Shown here: piece by piece, positions 1-5,032 of the stretch | How the letters are laid out: each line of letters starts with the position of its first letter | How positions within the stretch are numbered: position 1 is the stretch's first letter | Origin: Thermoplasmatota archaeon | GTDB taxonomy: Archaea > Thermoplasmatota > Penumbrarchaeia > Penumbrarchaeales > Penumbrarchaeaceae | DNA length: 5,505 nucleotides | Direction of reading: 5' to 3' | NCBI GenBank assembly: GCA_030595585.1 | Contig: JAUVCY010000150.1 | Location: forward strand, 1 to 5,505 | Made by a program: the position numbers and the translations under genes | Notes under the pieces: generated by a model | The model's database searches: none | What the model was told of the DNA's origin: nothing | What the model saw: the letters and a program-made list of their open reading frames with translations, nothing else

Positions 1-81
1 ATCAACCTTCTGGGCCTTGGTCGCACTGTCCCATATGGGACCTTTCTCCATAGTCAGGGACTTCTGCTTCTTGCCGGGCAT
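1..81 (-). CDS. 5' end of an unrecognised protein, truncated by the window edge
   Basis: Reading the minus strand from an ATG at 81 gives 27 open codons to the window edge. The peptide begins MPGKKQKSLTMEKGPIW and continues DSATKAQKVD. A Shine-Dalgarno-like AGAGGA (plus-strand 88-93) lies 6 bases before the ATG. A stop lies upstream in frame (plus-strand 124-126), and no alternative start codon lies between that stop and 81, so 81 is the likely start. The second methionine (codon 11, at 51) is a less likely alternative because it has no comparable leader. The first residues are basic (KKQK) and there is no signal peptide or membrane segment in the visible part. I do not recognise the family from 27 residues. 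The gene is divergent from the CYTH-domain gene and shares an AT-rich spacer with it. Confidence 0.6.
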   Translation of the reverse strand, partial: MPGKKQKSLTMEKGPIWDSATKAQKVD

Positions 82-137
82 GGATATTCCTCTGATGAAA
101 GCTCCTAATCGCGTCCCTGAGATTTAACCTTTGCAAG

Positions 138-144
138 TAAATAT
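138..144 (-). promoter_or_regulatory. Candidate TATA box for the leftward gene
   Basis: On the minus strand this reads ATATTTA inside an AT-rich stretch. A start of transcription about 26 bases downstream would fall near 114, leaving a leader of roughly 33 bases that contains the AGAGGA site at 93-88. A second AT-rich patch (GGTTAAATC, plus-strand 122-130) is an alternative. A small inverted repeat GCAA/TTGC (133-136 and 146-149) brackets the element. The assignment rests only on sequence resemblance and spacing. Confidence 0.3.
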
Positions 145-161
145 GTTGCTATCCCTCAAAT

Positions 162-172
162 AACTATTTTAT
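162..172 (+). promoter_or_regulatory. Candidate TATA box for the CYTH gene, leaderless
   Basis: The sequence AACTATTTTAT is centred about 28 bases before the ATG at 196. This is the archaeal TATA-to-start distance expected if transcription begins at or next to the start codon. The bases just before the ATG (GGCCTACCTGAATTG) contain no Shine-Dalgarno, which agrees with a leaderless mRNA. The element lies between GTTGC (145-149) and its complement GCAAC (175-179), which could be chance or a weak operator. Confidence 0.45.
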
Positions 173-195
173 CGGCAACGGGCCTACCTGAATTG

Positions 196-774
196 ATGTA
201 CGAGATAGAGGCGAAGGCCGTTCTATTCCTCGGCCCCTCCGAAGCTTCCATCAGGGAGGCGGCCCGGGAGGCACGGGAGAAGCTGATATCCCTCGGTGCG
301 CGTGAGAGGGACCATCGGGTCCAGACAGATCTCTACCTCGAGCATCCAAGCCTCGATTACAGGCTGACCGACGAGGCCTTTCGCATCAGGTGCCAGGAGT
401 GGAGGGGGGAGGGAAGAAGGAATATGGAGCTTACCTACAAGGGCCCAAGGATCTCGGAGAGGACAAAGACCCGCATCGAGCATGAGGTCCCCCTCGGGCC
501 CGAAGCATCACGGGAAGAGGCGTTGACGCTATTTGGATCGCTGGGATTCAACTTCTCCAGGGAGGTCGTCAAGGAGAGATGGACCTTCGATCACGGGGAG
601 ATGGTCCTCTGTGTGGACGTCGTTCTGGGCCTGGGTGCCTTCATGGAGGCCGAGGTCATGGGCGATGATATCGAGGATGGAGAGGGGCGGATCCTCACAT
701 TCCTTGGAGAGAACGGATGGAGAGATATCGAGAACAGATCATACATGGAGCTCCTTGAGGGGGGACAAAGTTAA
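196..774 (+). CDS. cyaB: CYTH-domain protein, class IV adenylate cyclase / triphosphatase-like
   Basis: This 192-residue protein has the CYTH (CyaB/thiamine triphosphatase) fold signature. It has EIEAK at residues 3-7 (the ExExK hallmark), R63 and R65 in a strand, E78 and K82 in a second strand (ELTYKG), K91/R93/E95/E97, K126 and R128. D141 and E151/E153 follow in VDVVLGLGAFMEAEV, and the protein ends with the usual SYMELL. These charged residues line the tunnel that binds triphosphate and metal in the family. The length is normal for the single-domain form. Family members hydrolyse inorganic or thiamine triphosphate or cyclise ATP, and the sequence alone does not say which applies here, so the symbol is a family label. 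ATG 196 is preferred over the adjacent TTG at 193. pheS begins 38 bases downstream, so read-through transcription is possible. The product is cytosolic, with no signal or membrane segment. Confidence 0.88.
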   Translation: MYEIEAKAVLFLGPSEASIREAAREAREKLISLGARERDHRVQTDLYLEHPSLDYRLTDEAFRIRCQEWRGEGRRNMELTYKGPRISERTKTRIEHEVPLGPEASREEALTLFGSLGFNFSREVVKERWTFDHGEMVLCVDVVLGLGAFMEAEVMGDDIEDGEGRILTFLGENGWRDIENRSYMELLEGGQS

Positions 775-776
775 AA
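771..776 (+). promoter_or_regulatory. Possible pheS TATA element overlapping the cyaB stop codon
   Basis: TTAAAA here includes the TAA stop of the CYTH gene. Transcription about 27 bases downstream would begin near 800, just before the pheS Shine-Dalgarno. The pheS gene could instead be read from the upstream promoter, since the gap is only 38 bases. Confidence 0.25.
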
Positions 777-802
777 TCGGCCTCGTCAGATTGGGGGGCA
801 GC

Positions 803-807
803 AGGTG
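803..807 (+). promoter_or_regulatory. Shine-Dalgarno that decides the TTG start of pheS
   Basis: AGGTG matches part of the archaeal anti-Shine-Dalgarno complement AGGAGGTGAT and lies 5 bases before TTG 813. No other start codon in this frame lies between here and the conserved N-terminal helix. Confidence 0.6.
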
Positions 808-812
808 GTTGT

Positions 813-2369
813 TTGACTCAGGGCAGGGAAAAGCAGGACAGGATCAAGGAGGAGCTGAGCCATAACGAGAGGCGGCTCCTTCTGGCGCTGAAGGGTGAGA
901 GGTCGCTCAGGCCGGAAAAGGCCATGAGGAAGGGCGGTTTCTCAAACGAGGTGGAGGTGATGAACGGCGCATCCTGGCTCCGCACGAAAGGGCTGATCCA
1001 CATCCACGAGACCGTCAGGACCAGGGTCTCCCTCGGCAGGAAGACGTATGCCACCCAGGGGCTGCCGGAGAGGAAAGTGCTGGAGGCCGCCAACAAGGCG
1101 GGGGGCGTGATAAGCCTCTCCGAGCTTGAGGGGGCGGGAAAGCTCACCAAACAGGAGATCGGCATCTCCATCGGCTGGATCAGCCGGAAGAGGTGGGGGA
1201 AGGTCAAGAAGCAGGATGGGGAGACCTACATCGTGGTATCGGACACTGGTAAAAAGGCCGTGGGGAAGAAGGGCGAGGACGAGAGGATCATCGACCTGCT
1301 TGTGAGGAAGGAGATGGAGGCGGAGGATATCCCACCACAGGTCCTCAAGGACCTCAAGGGGCGCAAGGATGTCATCTCGGAGAGGGAGGATGTCGAGAGA
1401 AGGCTCGAGCTCACCGATGCGGGAAAGGATATCGTCGAGAGCGGCATCGAGCTGAAGAGGGAGATAACGGCGCTGACACCCGAGCTCCTCAGGTCCGGAA
1501 AGTGGAGGGACGTGGAGTTCAGGAGATATGACATAGAGGCCTTCGCTCCAAAACCTTCCGGCGGGAGGGTCCATCCGCTCACGAGGATCATAGAGAACAT
1601 CAGGCGCATATTCATGGACATGGGGTTCAACGAGATAACCGGCAACTTCTCCGAGCTTGAGCTGTGGAACATGGACTCGCTGTTCATACCCCAGGACCAC
1701 CCGGCAAGGGAGATGCAGGACACGTTCTACCTGGACACCCCCGAGAAGATCGAGCCGTTACAGTTCAACACCAACAGGGAGATCGACCCCGTGGGCATCT
1801 TCAAGGAGGTCCATGAAACTGGAGGGAAGACGGGATCGAAGGGGTGGGGCTACGACTGGTCCGTGGACAAGGCGATGAAGCCAATACTGAGGACCCATAC
1901 CACCGTGAGCACGATCAGGTACCTGTACGACAACCCCGAGCCGCCGATCAAGGTGTTCTCGATAGAGAAGGTGTTCAGGAACGAGGCGATAGACGCACAC
2001 CATCTCCCGGAGTTCCATCAGATAGAGGGCATACTGGTGGAAGAGGGCGCCTCTTTCAACATGCTCGTGGGGCTCCTGAAGGAGTTCTACAGCAAGATGG
2101 GGTTCGATCAGATAAGGATCAGGCCGGCCTACTTCCCATACACCGAGCCCTCCATGGAGGTCGATGTGTTCTTCAAGGGAAAGTGGATGGAGCTGGGCGG
2201 GTCGGGCATCTTCCGACCCGAGGTCACACTGCCCACCGGGGTAAAGGAGCCCGTGCTCGCATGGGGGCTGGGCCTGGAGAGGCTCGCGATGATGGTCCTG
2301 GACAGGAAGGATATCAGGGACCTCTACATCTCCGACCTGGAGTGGCTCAAGACGGTGCCCTCGATTTAG
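813..2369 (+). CDS. pheS: Phenylalanyl-tRNA synthetase alpha subunit
   Basis: The 518-residue product is the catalytic chain of the (alpha-beta)2 enzyme that charges tRNA-Phe. Residues 15-220 are the basic, helical winged-helix region typical of archaeal and eukaryotic PheS, beginning with SHNERRLLLAL and SWLRTKGLI. The class II core follows. Motif 1 is near 254-277 (HPLTRIIENIRRIF), then DHPAREMQDTFYL (295-307) and RTHTT (360-364). Motif 2 is FRNE at 388-391 with HHLPEFHQIEG after it, the Phe-pocket segment is FPYTEPS (441-447), and motif 3 is GLGLER (485-490). All core motifs are present and the length is near normal for archaea, so the gene appears intact. The start is TTG 813. The next methionine (residue 50) would remove the first winged-helix segment. 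pheT, adjacent in some archaea, does not follow. The short gap after the CYTH gene allows co-transcription. Confidence 0.97.
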   Translation: MTQGREKQDRIKEELSHNERRLLLALKGERSLRPEKAMRKGGFSNEVEVMNGASWLRTKGLIHIHETVRTRVSLGRKTYATQGLPERKVLEAANKAGGVISLSELEGAGKLTKQEIGISIGWISRKRWGKVKKQDGETYIVVSDTGKKAVGKKGEDERIIDLLVRKEMEAEDIPPQVLKDLKGRKDVISEREDVERRLELTDAGKDIVESGIELKREITALTPELLRSGKWRDVEFRRYDIEAFAPKPSGGRVHPLTRIIENIRRIFMDMGFNEITGNFSELELWNMDSLFIPQDHPAREMQDTFYLDTPEKIEPLQFNTNREIDPVGIFKEVHETGGKTGSKGWGYDWSVDKAMKPILRTHTTVSTIRYLYDNPEPPIKVFSIEKVFRNEAIDAHHLPEFHQIEGILVEEGASFNMLVGLLKEFYSKMGFDQIRIRPAYFPYTEPSMEVDVFFKGKWMELGGSGIFRPEVTLPTGVKEPVLAWGLGLERLAMMVLDRKDIRDLYISDLEWLKTVPSI

Positions 2370-2376
2370 GGATTCC

Positions 2377-2384
2377 TTTTAATA
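2377..2384 (+). promoter_or_regulatory. Candidate TATA box for the mnh operon, with a T-run after pheS
   Basis: TTTTAATA begins 8 bases after the pheS stop codon. A transcription start about 27 bases downstream would fall near 2408, giving mnhE a leader of about 140 bases. The four-T run (2377-2380) could also help terminate pheS transcription, as archaeal terminators are T-tracts, but it is short. Weaker alternatives are TGTAAAAG (2395-2402) and the AT-rich patch around 2489-2495. Confidence 0.35.
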
Positions 2385-2407
2385 GTGACCCCAATGTAAA
2401 AGAACGA

Positions 2408-2431
2408 ATGCCCCCTACCCCAAACCGATGA
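2408..2431 (+). other. Seven-codon upstream ORF in the mnh leader
   Basis: ATG 2408 opens a peptide MPPTPNR that ends at TGA 2429-2431. The ATG sits about 27 bases after the TTTTAATA element, so it could be a leaderless start at the 5' end of the mRNA. Its stop overlaps the start of the next small ORF as ATGA. An ORF this short carries no coding signature, so translation is unproven. Confidence 0.2.
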
Positions 2432-2451
2432 GGCCTGAACGGACCGAAGTG

Positions 2452-2469
2452 GGTTTCATTATGCAAACC
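2452..2469 (+). other. Potential hairpin 1 in the mnh leader
   Basis: GGTTT (2452-2456) can pair with AAACC (2465-2469) around an 8-base loop. The same GGTTT could instead pair with an earlier AAACC at 2422-2426, so two mutually exclusive folds are possible. The stem is short. Confidence 0.25.
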
Positions 2470-2480
2470 AGACATGTTAG

Positions 2481-2520
2481 GGAGAAGCATTATCTCCGTT
2501 GTGCAAGTGGAATGCACAGC
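2481..2520 (+). other. Two abutting hairpins in the mnh leader
   Basis: GGAGA (2481-2485) pairs with TCTCC (2493-2497) around a 7-base loop. Immediately afterwards GTTGTGCA (2498-2505) pairs with TGCACAGC (2513-2520), with 8 pairs including one G-T and another 7-base loop. The two stems touch and could stack. They end 15 bases before the GAGGT ribosome-binding site of mnhE. The loops do not match tRNA anticodon or T-loop sequences. A role in RNA stability or translational control is inference. Confidence 0.35.
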
Positions 2521-2535
2521 CGTTTCCAGTAGATA

Positions 2536-2540
2536 GAGGT
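2536..2540 (+). promoter_or_regulatory. Shine-Dalgarno of mnhE
   Basis: GAGGT followed by CGAT closely resembles the consensus GGAGGTGAT and lies 7 bases before ATG 2548, which fixes the start of the first antiporter gene. Confidence 0.6.
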
Positions 2541-2547
2541 CGATCAT

Positions 2548-3042
2548 ATGGTGAAACGAACGTATACCTTGCTCATTTCGATAGTTATGCTTTTTATTGC
2601 ATGGGGGATGCTCTCTTCCAGCCTGGAGTATCAGGAGTGGATAGCCGGAGCGGTGATCGCCCTGGCCCTGGGGATCGCGCTCCACAGGCTCATGCCCGAG
2701 GCCGGAGGGGGAAACCCTTTCAGCAGGGGCTTGAGGTTCCTGATATTCCTGATAGTGCTGGGAAAGGAGATGGTACTGGCCAATATCGATGTGGCCTACA
2801 GGGTGCTGCACCCAAGGATGCCCCTGAGGCCGGGGATAGTCGAGGTCGACACCGGGATTAAGAGCGACCTGGGAAAGCTATTTCTGGCGAACTCGGTAAC
2901 GCTGACACCTGGAACCCTATCCCTGGATTACATCGACGATAAGCTCTACGTACACTGGATAAACGTGAAGGGGGACGGGATCAAGGACTCGATCGAGGCG
3001 GTCCAGCCCCTGAGGGACCTTGTCGAGGGGGCGTTCGAATGA
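2548..3042 (+). CDS. mnhE: Mrp/Mnh antiporter subunit E (MbhA-like)
   Basis: This 164-residue membrane protein is the E subunit of the multisubunit Na+(or K+)/H+ antiporter, equivalent to MbhA of Thermococcales hydrogenase. Two N-terminal hydrophobic segments (about residues 6-24 and 31-49) are followed by a third (62-80). A soluble C-terminal domain follows with the family hallmark ANSVTLTPGTLSLD (114-127) and then LYVHWINV (133-140). Length and domain order are normal. ATG 2548 has a Shine-Dalgarno 7 bases away and gives the expected short N-terminus before the first helix. It is the first gene of the antiporter operon and its ATGA overlaps mnhF by 4 bases. Subunit E contributes to assembly and stability of the complex rather than carrying the main ion path, as known for the family. 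Confidence 0.93.
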   Translation: MVKRTYTLLISIVMLFIAWGMLSSSLEYQEWIAGAVIALALGIALHRLMPEAGGGNPFSRGLRFLIFLIVLGKEMVLANIDVAYRVLHPRMPLRPGIVEVDTGIKSDLGKLFLANSVTLTPGTLSLDYIDDKLYVHWINVKGDGIKDSIEAVQPLRDLVEGAFE

Positions 3043-3305
3043 TACTGCCCAACGTATTCATATGGATCATAGTCGGAGGGGTGGGGGCGGCCATCTTCTT
3101 CGCCCTGGTGAGGGCCTTTATCGGCCCGACCATCCCGGACCGGATAGCGGCCATCGACAACATGACCACTGTTGTCGCATCACTTCTACTGATCGTCGCA
3201 CTTCTCTTCGAGTCGTCAATATACATCGATGTGGCCCTGGTATATGCGATATTATCTTTCATCGGGGTGATCGTTTTCGCCCGTTACCTGGAGGGTGGTC
3301 CATGA
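3039..3305 (+). CDS. mnhF: Mrp/Mnh antiporter subunit F (MbhB-like)
   Basis: The 88-residue product has three predicted membrane helices (about 6-27, 39-57, 61-82), as usual for MnhF/MrpF. Family motifs are RAFIGPTIPDRIAAID (25-40), with the conserved PDR after the first helix, and IDVALVYAILSFIGVIVFARYL (63-84, in two adjoining conserved stretches). The length is normal. The start codon overlaps the mnhE stop (ATGA at 3039-3042), with a GAGGGGG stretch about 7 bases upstream, and the end overlaps mnhG in the same way, which suggests translational coupling. It acts in the cytoplasmic membrane as a small structural subunit of the antiporter module. Confidence 0.93.
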   Translation: MILPNVFIWIIVGGVGAAIFFALVRAFIGPTIPDRIAAIDNMTTVVASLLLIVALLFESSIYIDVALVYAILSFIGVIVFARYLEGGP

Positions 3306-3658
3306 TAGGCATACAGACGATCATCGGGATGGCCTTCATCTCCATCGGCCTTCTCTTTCAATTTCTTGGAGCCCTGGGCCTTGTGAGGCTTCCGGACGTG
3401 TACAACAGGCTTCAGGCCGCCACCAAATCGATAACGATGGGGGCGATCTCCATCGCCATTGGAGTGGGCGTTATCGACCTTTCGCTCCTACCCAAGGCGC
3501 TGCTGGTGGTGATCTTCCTGATGCTGACCAACCCGCTCTCATCCCACGCCATAGCGAGGGCCGCGTACAACAGCGGGGTTCCCCTGTGGAAGGGGTCGGT
3601 GGTTGACAGATATGGGCCGGCCCTCAAGAAACTTCAGAAAAGGAGGGGGAGATCATGA
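3302..3658 (+). CDS. mnhG: Mrp/Mnh antiporter subunit G (MbhC-like)
   Basis: This 118-residue protein matches MnhG/MrpG. It has three predicted helices (about 3-27, 44-60, 63-77). The diagnostic segment LGLVRLPDVYNRLQAATK (25-42) lies between helices 1 and 2, and TNPLSSHAIARAAY (76-89) follows helix 3. The tail from about residue 90 is hydrophilic and basic (KKLQKRRGRS at the end), probably cytosolic. ATG 3302 overlaps the mnhF stop as ATGA, with GGAGGGTGG just upstream. A longer reading of this frame would begin inside mnhE and is not supported. The gene ends in another ATGA overlap with the next one. Confidence 0.93.
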   Translation: MIGIQTIIGMAFISIGLLFQFLGALGLVRLPDVYNRLQAATKSITMGAISIAIGVGVIDLSLLPKALLVVIFLMLTNPLSSHAIARAAYNSGVPLWKGSVVDRYGPALKKLQKRRGRS

Positions 3659-3924
3659 TGGAGGAGCTGTTCATCGCCCTCTGGGTGATAATGAGCATCC
3701 TGGCCATCGCCATGGCCATCCATGCGGTCCTCTCAAGGGACCTCATCAAGGCGACGATACTCATGGCGGGCGTCTCCCTGATAGCCTCGTTCCTTTTCGT
3801 TCTCCTCCGGGCGCCCGACGTCGCCATGGCAGAGGCCTCAATAGGATCGGCCCTCACCGCGATCATCCTGGTGCTGGCCATCAGAAATACCAAACGTTTC
3901 GAGGAGGGAGGTGGTGAGAAATGA
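3655..3924 (+). CDS. MbhD-like antiporter subunit (DUF4040, MrpA C-terminal equivalent)
   Basis: The 89-residue product corresponds to MbhD, the small subunit that in bacterial Mrp is fused into the C-terminal part of MrpA. It has three hydrophobic segments (about 4-25, 31-50, 59-76). The family signature is RDLIKATILMAGVSLIAS (28-45), with K32, then LRAPDVAMAEASIGSALTAI (51-70), with D55 and E60. These charged residues lie in or near the membrane and belong to the conserved region implicated in ion transfer in Mbh/Mrp complexes. ATG 3655 overlaps the mnhG stop and has AGGAGG 8 bases upstream. The adjacent ATG 3658 is less well spaced. The hydrophilic tail KRFEEGGGEK overlaps the next gene's ribosome-binding site (GGAGGTG, 3907-3913). 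Databases may label it a hydrogenase subunit or MnhB-related, and the symbol mbhD would be used only if hydrogenase genes follow. Confidence 0.85.
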   Translation: MMEELFIALWVIMSILAIAMAIHAVLSRDLIKATILMAGVSLIASFLFVLLRAPDVAMAEASIGSALTAIILVLAIRNTKRFEEGGGEK

Positions 3925-4643
3925 TGGAAAGGTACGACATTCACAGGTCCATACCCGCCATCCTGCTGGCCCTTCTGGTCGCGGCCACGATATTCTACGC
4001 ATTCGTCGAGGTGGGCTTCGGCGAGGCGAAAGTGGATGAGGAGGGATCGGTCTCCAACAGGTTCATATCCAACTCCACCCAGGAGACGGGGTCCTCCAAC
4101 TTCGTGACCGCCGTTGTCGTGAACTACAGGGGCTTTGATACGCTTGGGGAAGTTACCGTTCTCTTCCTGGCATCTGCGGGCATGGGGGCGATCGTCTCTG
4201 CACTCCCCGCGGGGGATAAACGGAAGAGACCCATACCTCCAAGCCTCATACTGACCGCTGGCACCAGGCTCGTTCTACCACTGATCATATTGTTCGGCTC
4301 CTACGTGTTCGTTCACGGACACCTGTCGCCGGGCGGGGGCTTCCAGGGCGGTGTAATAATCGCCTCCGGGCTGCTGCTCTACCTCGTGATCTTCCCGGAG
4401 TGGAAGGCCCCACATAAGGCCCTGGCATTATCCGAATCCCTGGCCGGCCTATCCTTCGCGGGTATAGGGATCATAGGGCTCGCGGTCGGGGGGATCTTCC
4501 TCGATAACGTCATCTCCGGCCTCGGGGAGGCGGGGATGCTCGTGTCTGCGGGATTGATCCCGCTCATATACATAGCAATAGGGATCAAGGTGGGTGCCGA
4601 GATGACCGGACTGGTGGCAAGGATGAAAGGAGGTGATGCCTGA
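3921..4643 (+). CDS. mnhB: MbhE-MnhB fused antiporter subunit B
   Basis: The 240-residue protein joins two subunits. Residues 1-95 resemble MbhE (the last part of bacterial MrpA): a transmembrane helix (11-30), an acidic/serine-rich external stretch, then NFVTAVVVNYRGFDTLGE (60-77) and a second helix (78-94). Residues 103-240 are MnhB/MbhF: RPIPPSLILTAGTRLVLPL, then HGHLSPGGGFQGGV (132-145, the MnhB hallmark), and further helices to about 228. A basic linker, DKRKR (99-103), separates the halves. In Pyrococcus the two are separate genes. ATG 3921 has a perfect GGAGGTG 7 bases upstream and overlaps the previous stop as ATGA. No frameshift or internal stop is seen, so the fusion looks natural. 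It sits in the membrane as part of the cation/proton antiporter module. Confidence 0.9.
   Translation: MMERYDIHRSIPAILLALLVAATIFYAFVEVGFGEAKVDEEGSVSNRFISNSTQETGSSNFVTAVVVNYRGFDTLGEVTVLFLASAGMGAIVSALPAGDKRKRPIPPSLILTAGTRLVLPLIILFGSYVFVHGHLSPGGGFQGGVIIASGLLLYLVIFPEWKAPHKALALSESLAGLSFAGIGIIGLAVGGIFLDNVISGLGEAGMLVSAGLIPLIYIAIGIKVGAEMTGLVARMKGGDA
4628..4637 (+). promoter_or_regulatory. Perfect ten-base Shine-Dalgarno for mnhC
   Basis: AGGAGGTGAT here is fully complementary to the conserved 3' end of archaeal 16S rRNA and lies 5 bases before ATG 4643. It is inside the end of the upstream reading frame, and the stop and start share one base (TGATG). Confidence 0.75.
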
Positions 4644-5032
4644 TGGAAGTGACGGAACTGGTCGTCTACGGGAGCATCCTGCTCCTTGCCGCCGTCGGAA
4701 TATGGGGGATCCTCTCACGCAGGAACCTGATCAAGTTGATCCTCTCCCTCACCATCCTGCAGACCGCCGTGAACCTGCTTCTGGTGTCGGTTGGATATAT
4801 CTCCGGAAGAAGCGCACCTATAGTCAACGGGGACACCGGATTGGATGGATCTCCCATCGGTGAGATCGTCGATCCACTCCCACAGGCCCTCGTCCTGACC
4901 GCGATCGTCATAGGATTGGCAACCACGGCCATAGCGCTTATAGTGGCCGTCGGATACTACAGGTCCACCGGAACGCTTGAGCTCAAGAGCTGGAGCTATG
5001 GGCCCTCCAACGAGAAGGAGGTGAAGAAATGA
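4643..5032 (+). CDS. mnhC: Mrp/Mnh antiporter subunit C (MbhG-like, NuoK-related)
   Basis: The 129-residue protein matches MnhC/MrpC, a homologue of complex I subunit NuoK. It has three predicted helices (about 5-23, 31-52, 82-106). RRNLIKLILSLTILQTAVNL (26-45) is the conserved region of helix 2, and DPLPQALVLTAIVIGLATTA (77-96) is the nearly invariant MnhC signature. The loop between helices 2 and 3 (about 53-76) is polar and glycine-rich. The C-terminus from about 107 is hydrophilic. The ATG is chosen by the perfect Shine-Dalgarno 5 bases away. The gene overlaps the previous one by one base and the next by four. With MnhD it forms part of the ion-translocating core, as established for the family. 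Confidence 0.94.
   Translation: MEVTELVVYGSILLLAAVGIWGILSRRNLIKLILSLTILQTAVNLLLVSVGYISGRSAPIVNGDTGLDGSPIGEIVDPLPQALVLTAIVIGLATTAIALIVAVGYYRSTGTLELKSWSYGPSNEKEVKK

Larger units (their letters stand above)
2428..2532 (+). other. 34-codon upstream ORF ending just before mnhE
   Basis: ATG 2428 opens a 34-residue, arginine- and histidine-rich peptide starting MRPERTEVGFIMQTRHV and ending SRFQ, with TAG at 2530-2532. That stop is 15 bases before the mnhE ATG and just ahead of its Shine-Dalgarno. No Shine-Dalgarno precedes this ATG, but it overlaps the stop of the seven-codon ORF (ATGA). I recognise no family. It could be a leader peptide or a chance ORF, and its codon use is less GC-rich than in the neighbouring genes. 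Confidence 0.2.

Noticed and set aside
942..1723. Long open frames on the minus strand (252 and 165 codons)
   Set aside because: They lie entirely antisense to pheS, whose product carries all class II synthetase motifs. Such shadows are common in GC-rich genes with few stops in the opposite strand, and their translations show no recognisable domain.
1844..2431. A 195-codon plus-strand frame overlapping the end of pheS and its spacer
   Set aside because: It is out of frame with pheS, with composition typical of a frame-shifted shadow. Only its last seven codons fall in the spacer and were considered as a tiny upstream ORF.
2425..2438. C/D box guide RNA suggested by GATGA and CTGA
   Set aside because: The C-like box lacks its first two consensus bases and the CTGA follows after only 3 bases, leaving no guide; no C'/D pair was found.
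2481..2520. tRNA-like arms (two stems with 7-base loops)
   Set aside because: The first stem has 5 pairs but the second has 8. There is no T-loop TTCGA sequence, no plausible anticodon loop with T33, and no acceptor or D-arm pairing.
3020..3658. A longer 212-codon version of the mnhG frame
   Set aside because: The extra N-terminal part lies out of frame across mnhE/mnhF and is not membrane-like. The real MnhG starts at ATG 3302 with conserved overlap and motifs.
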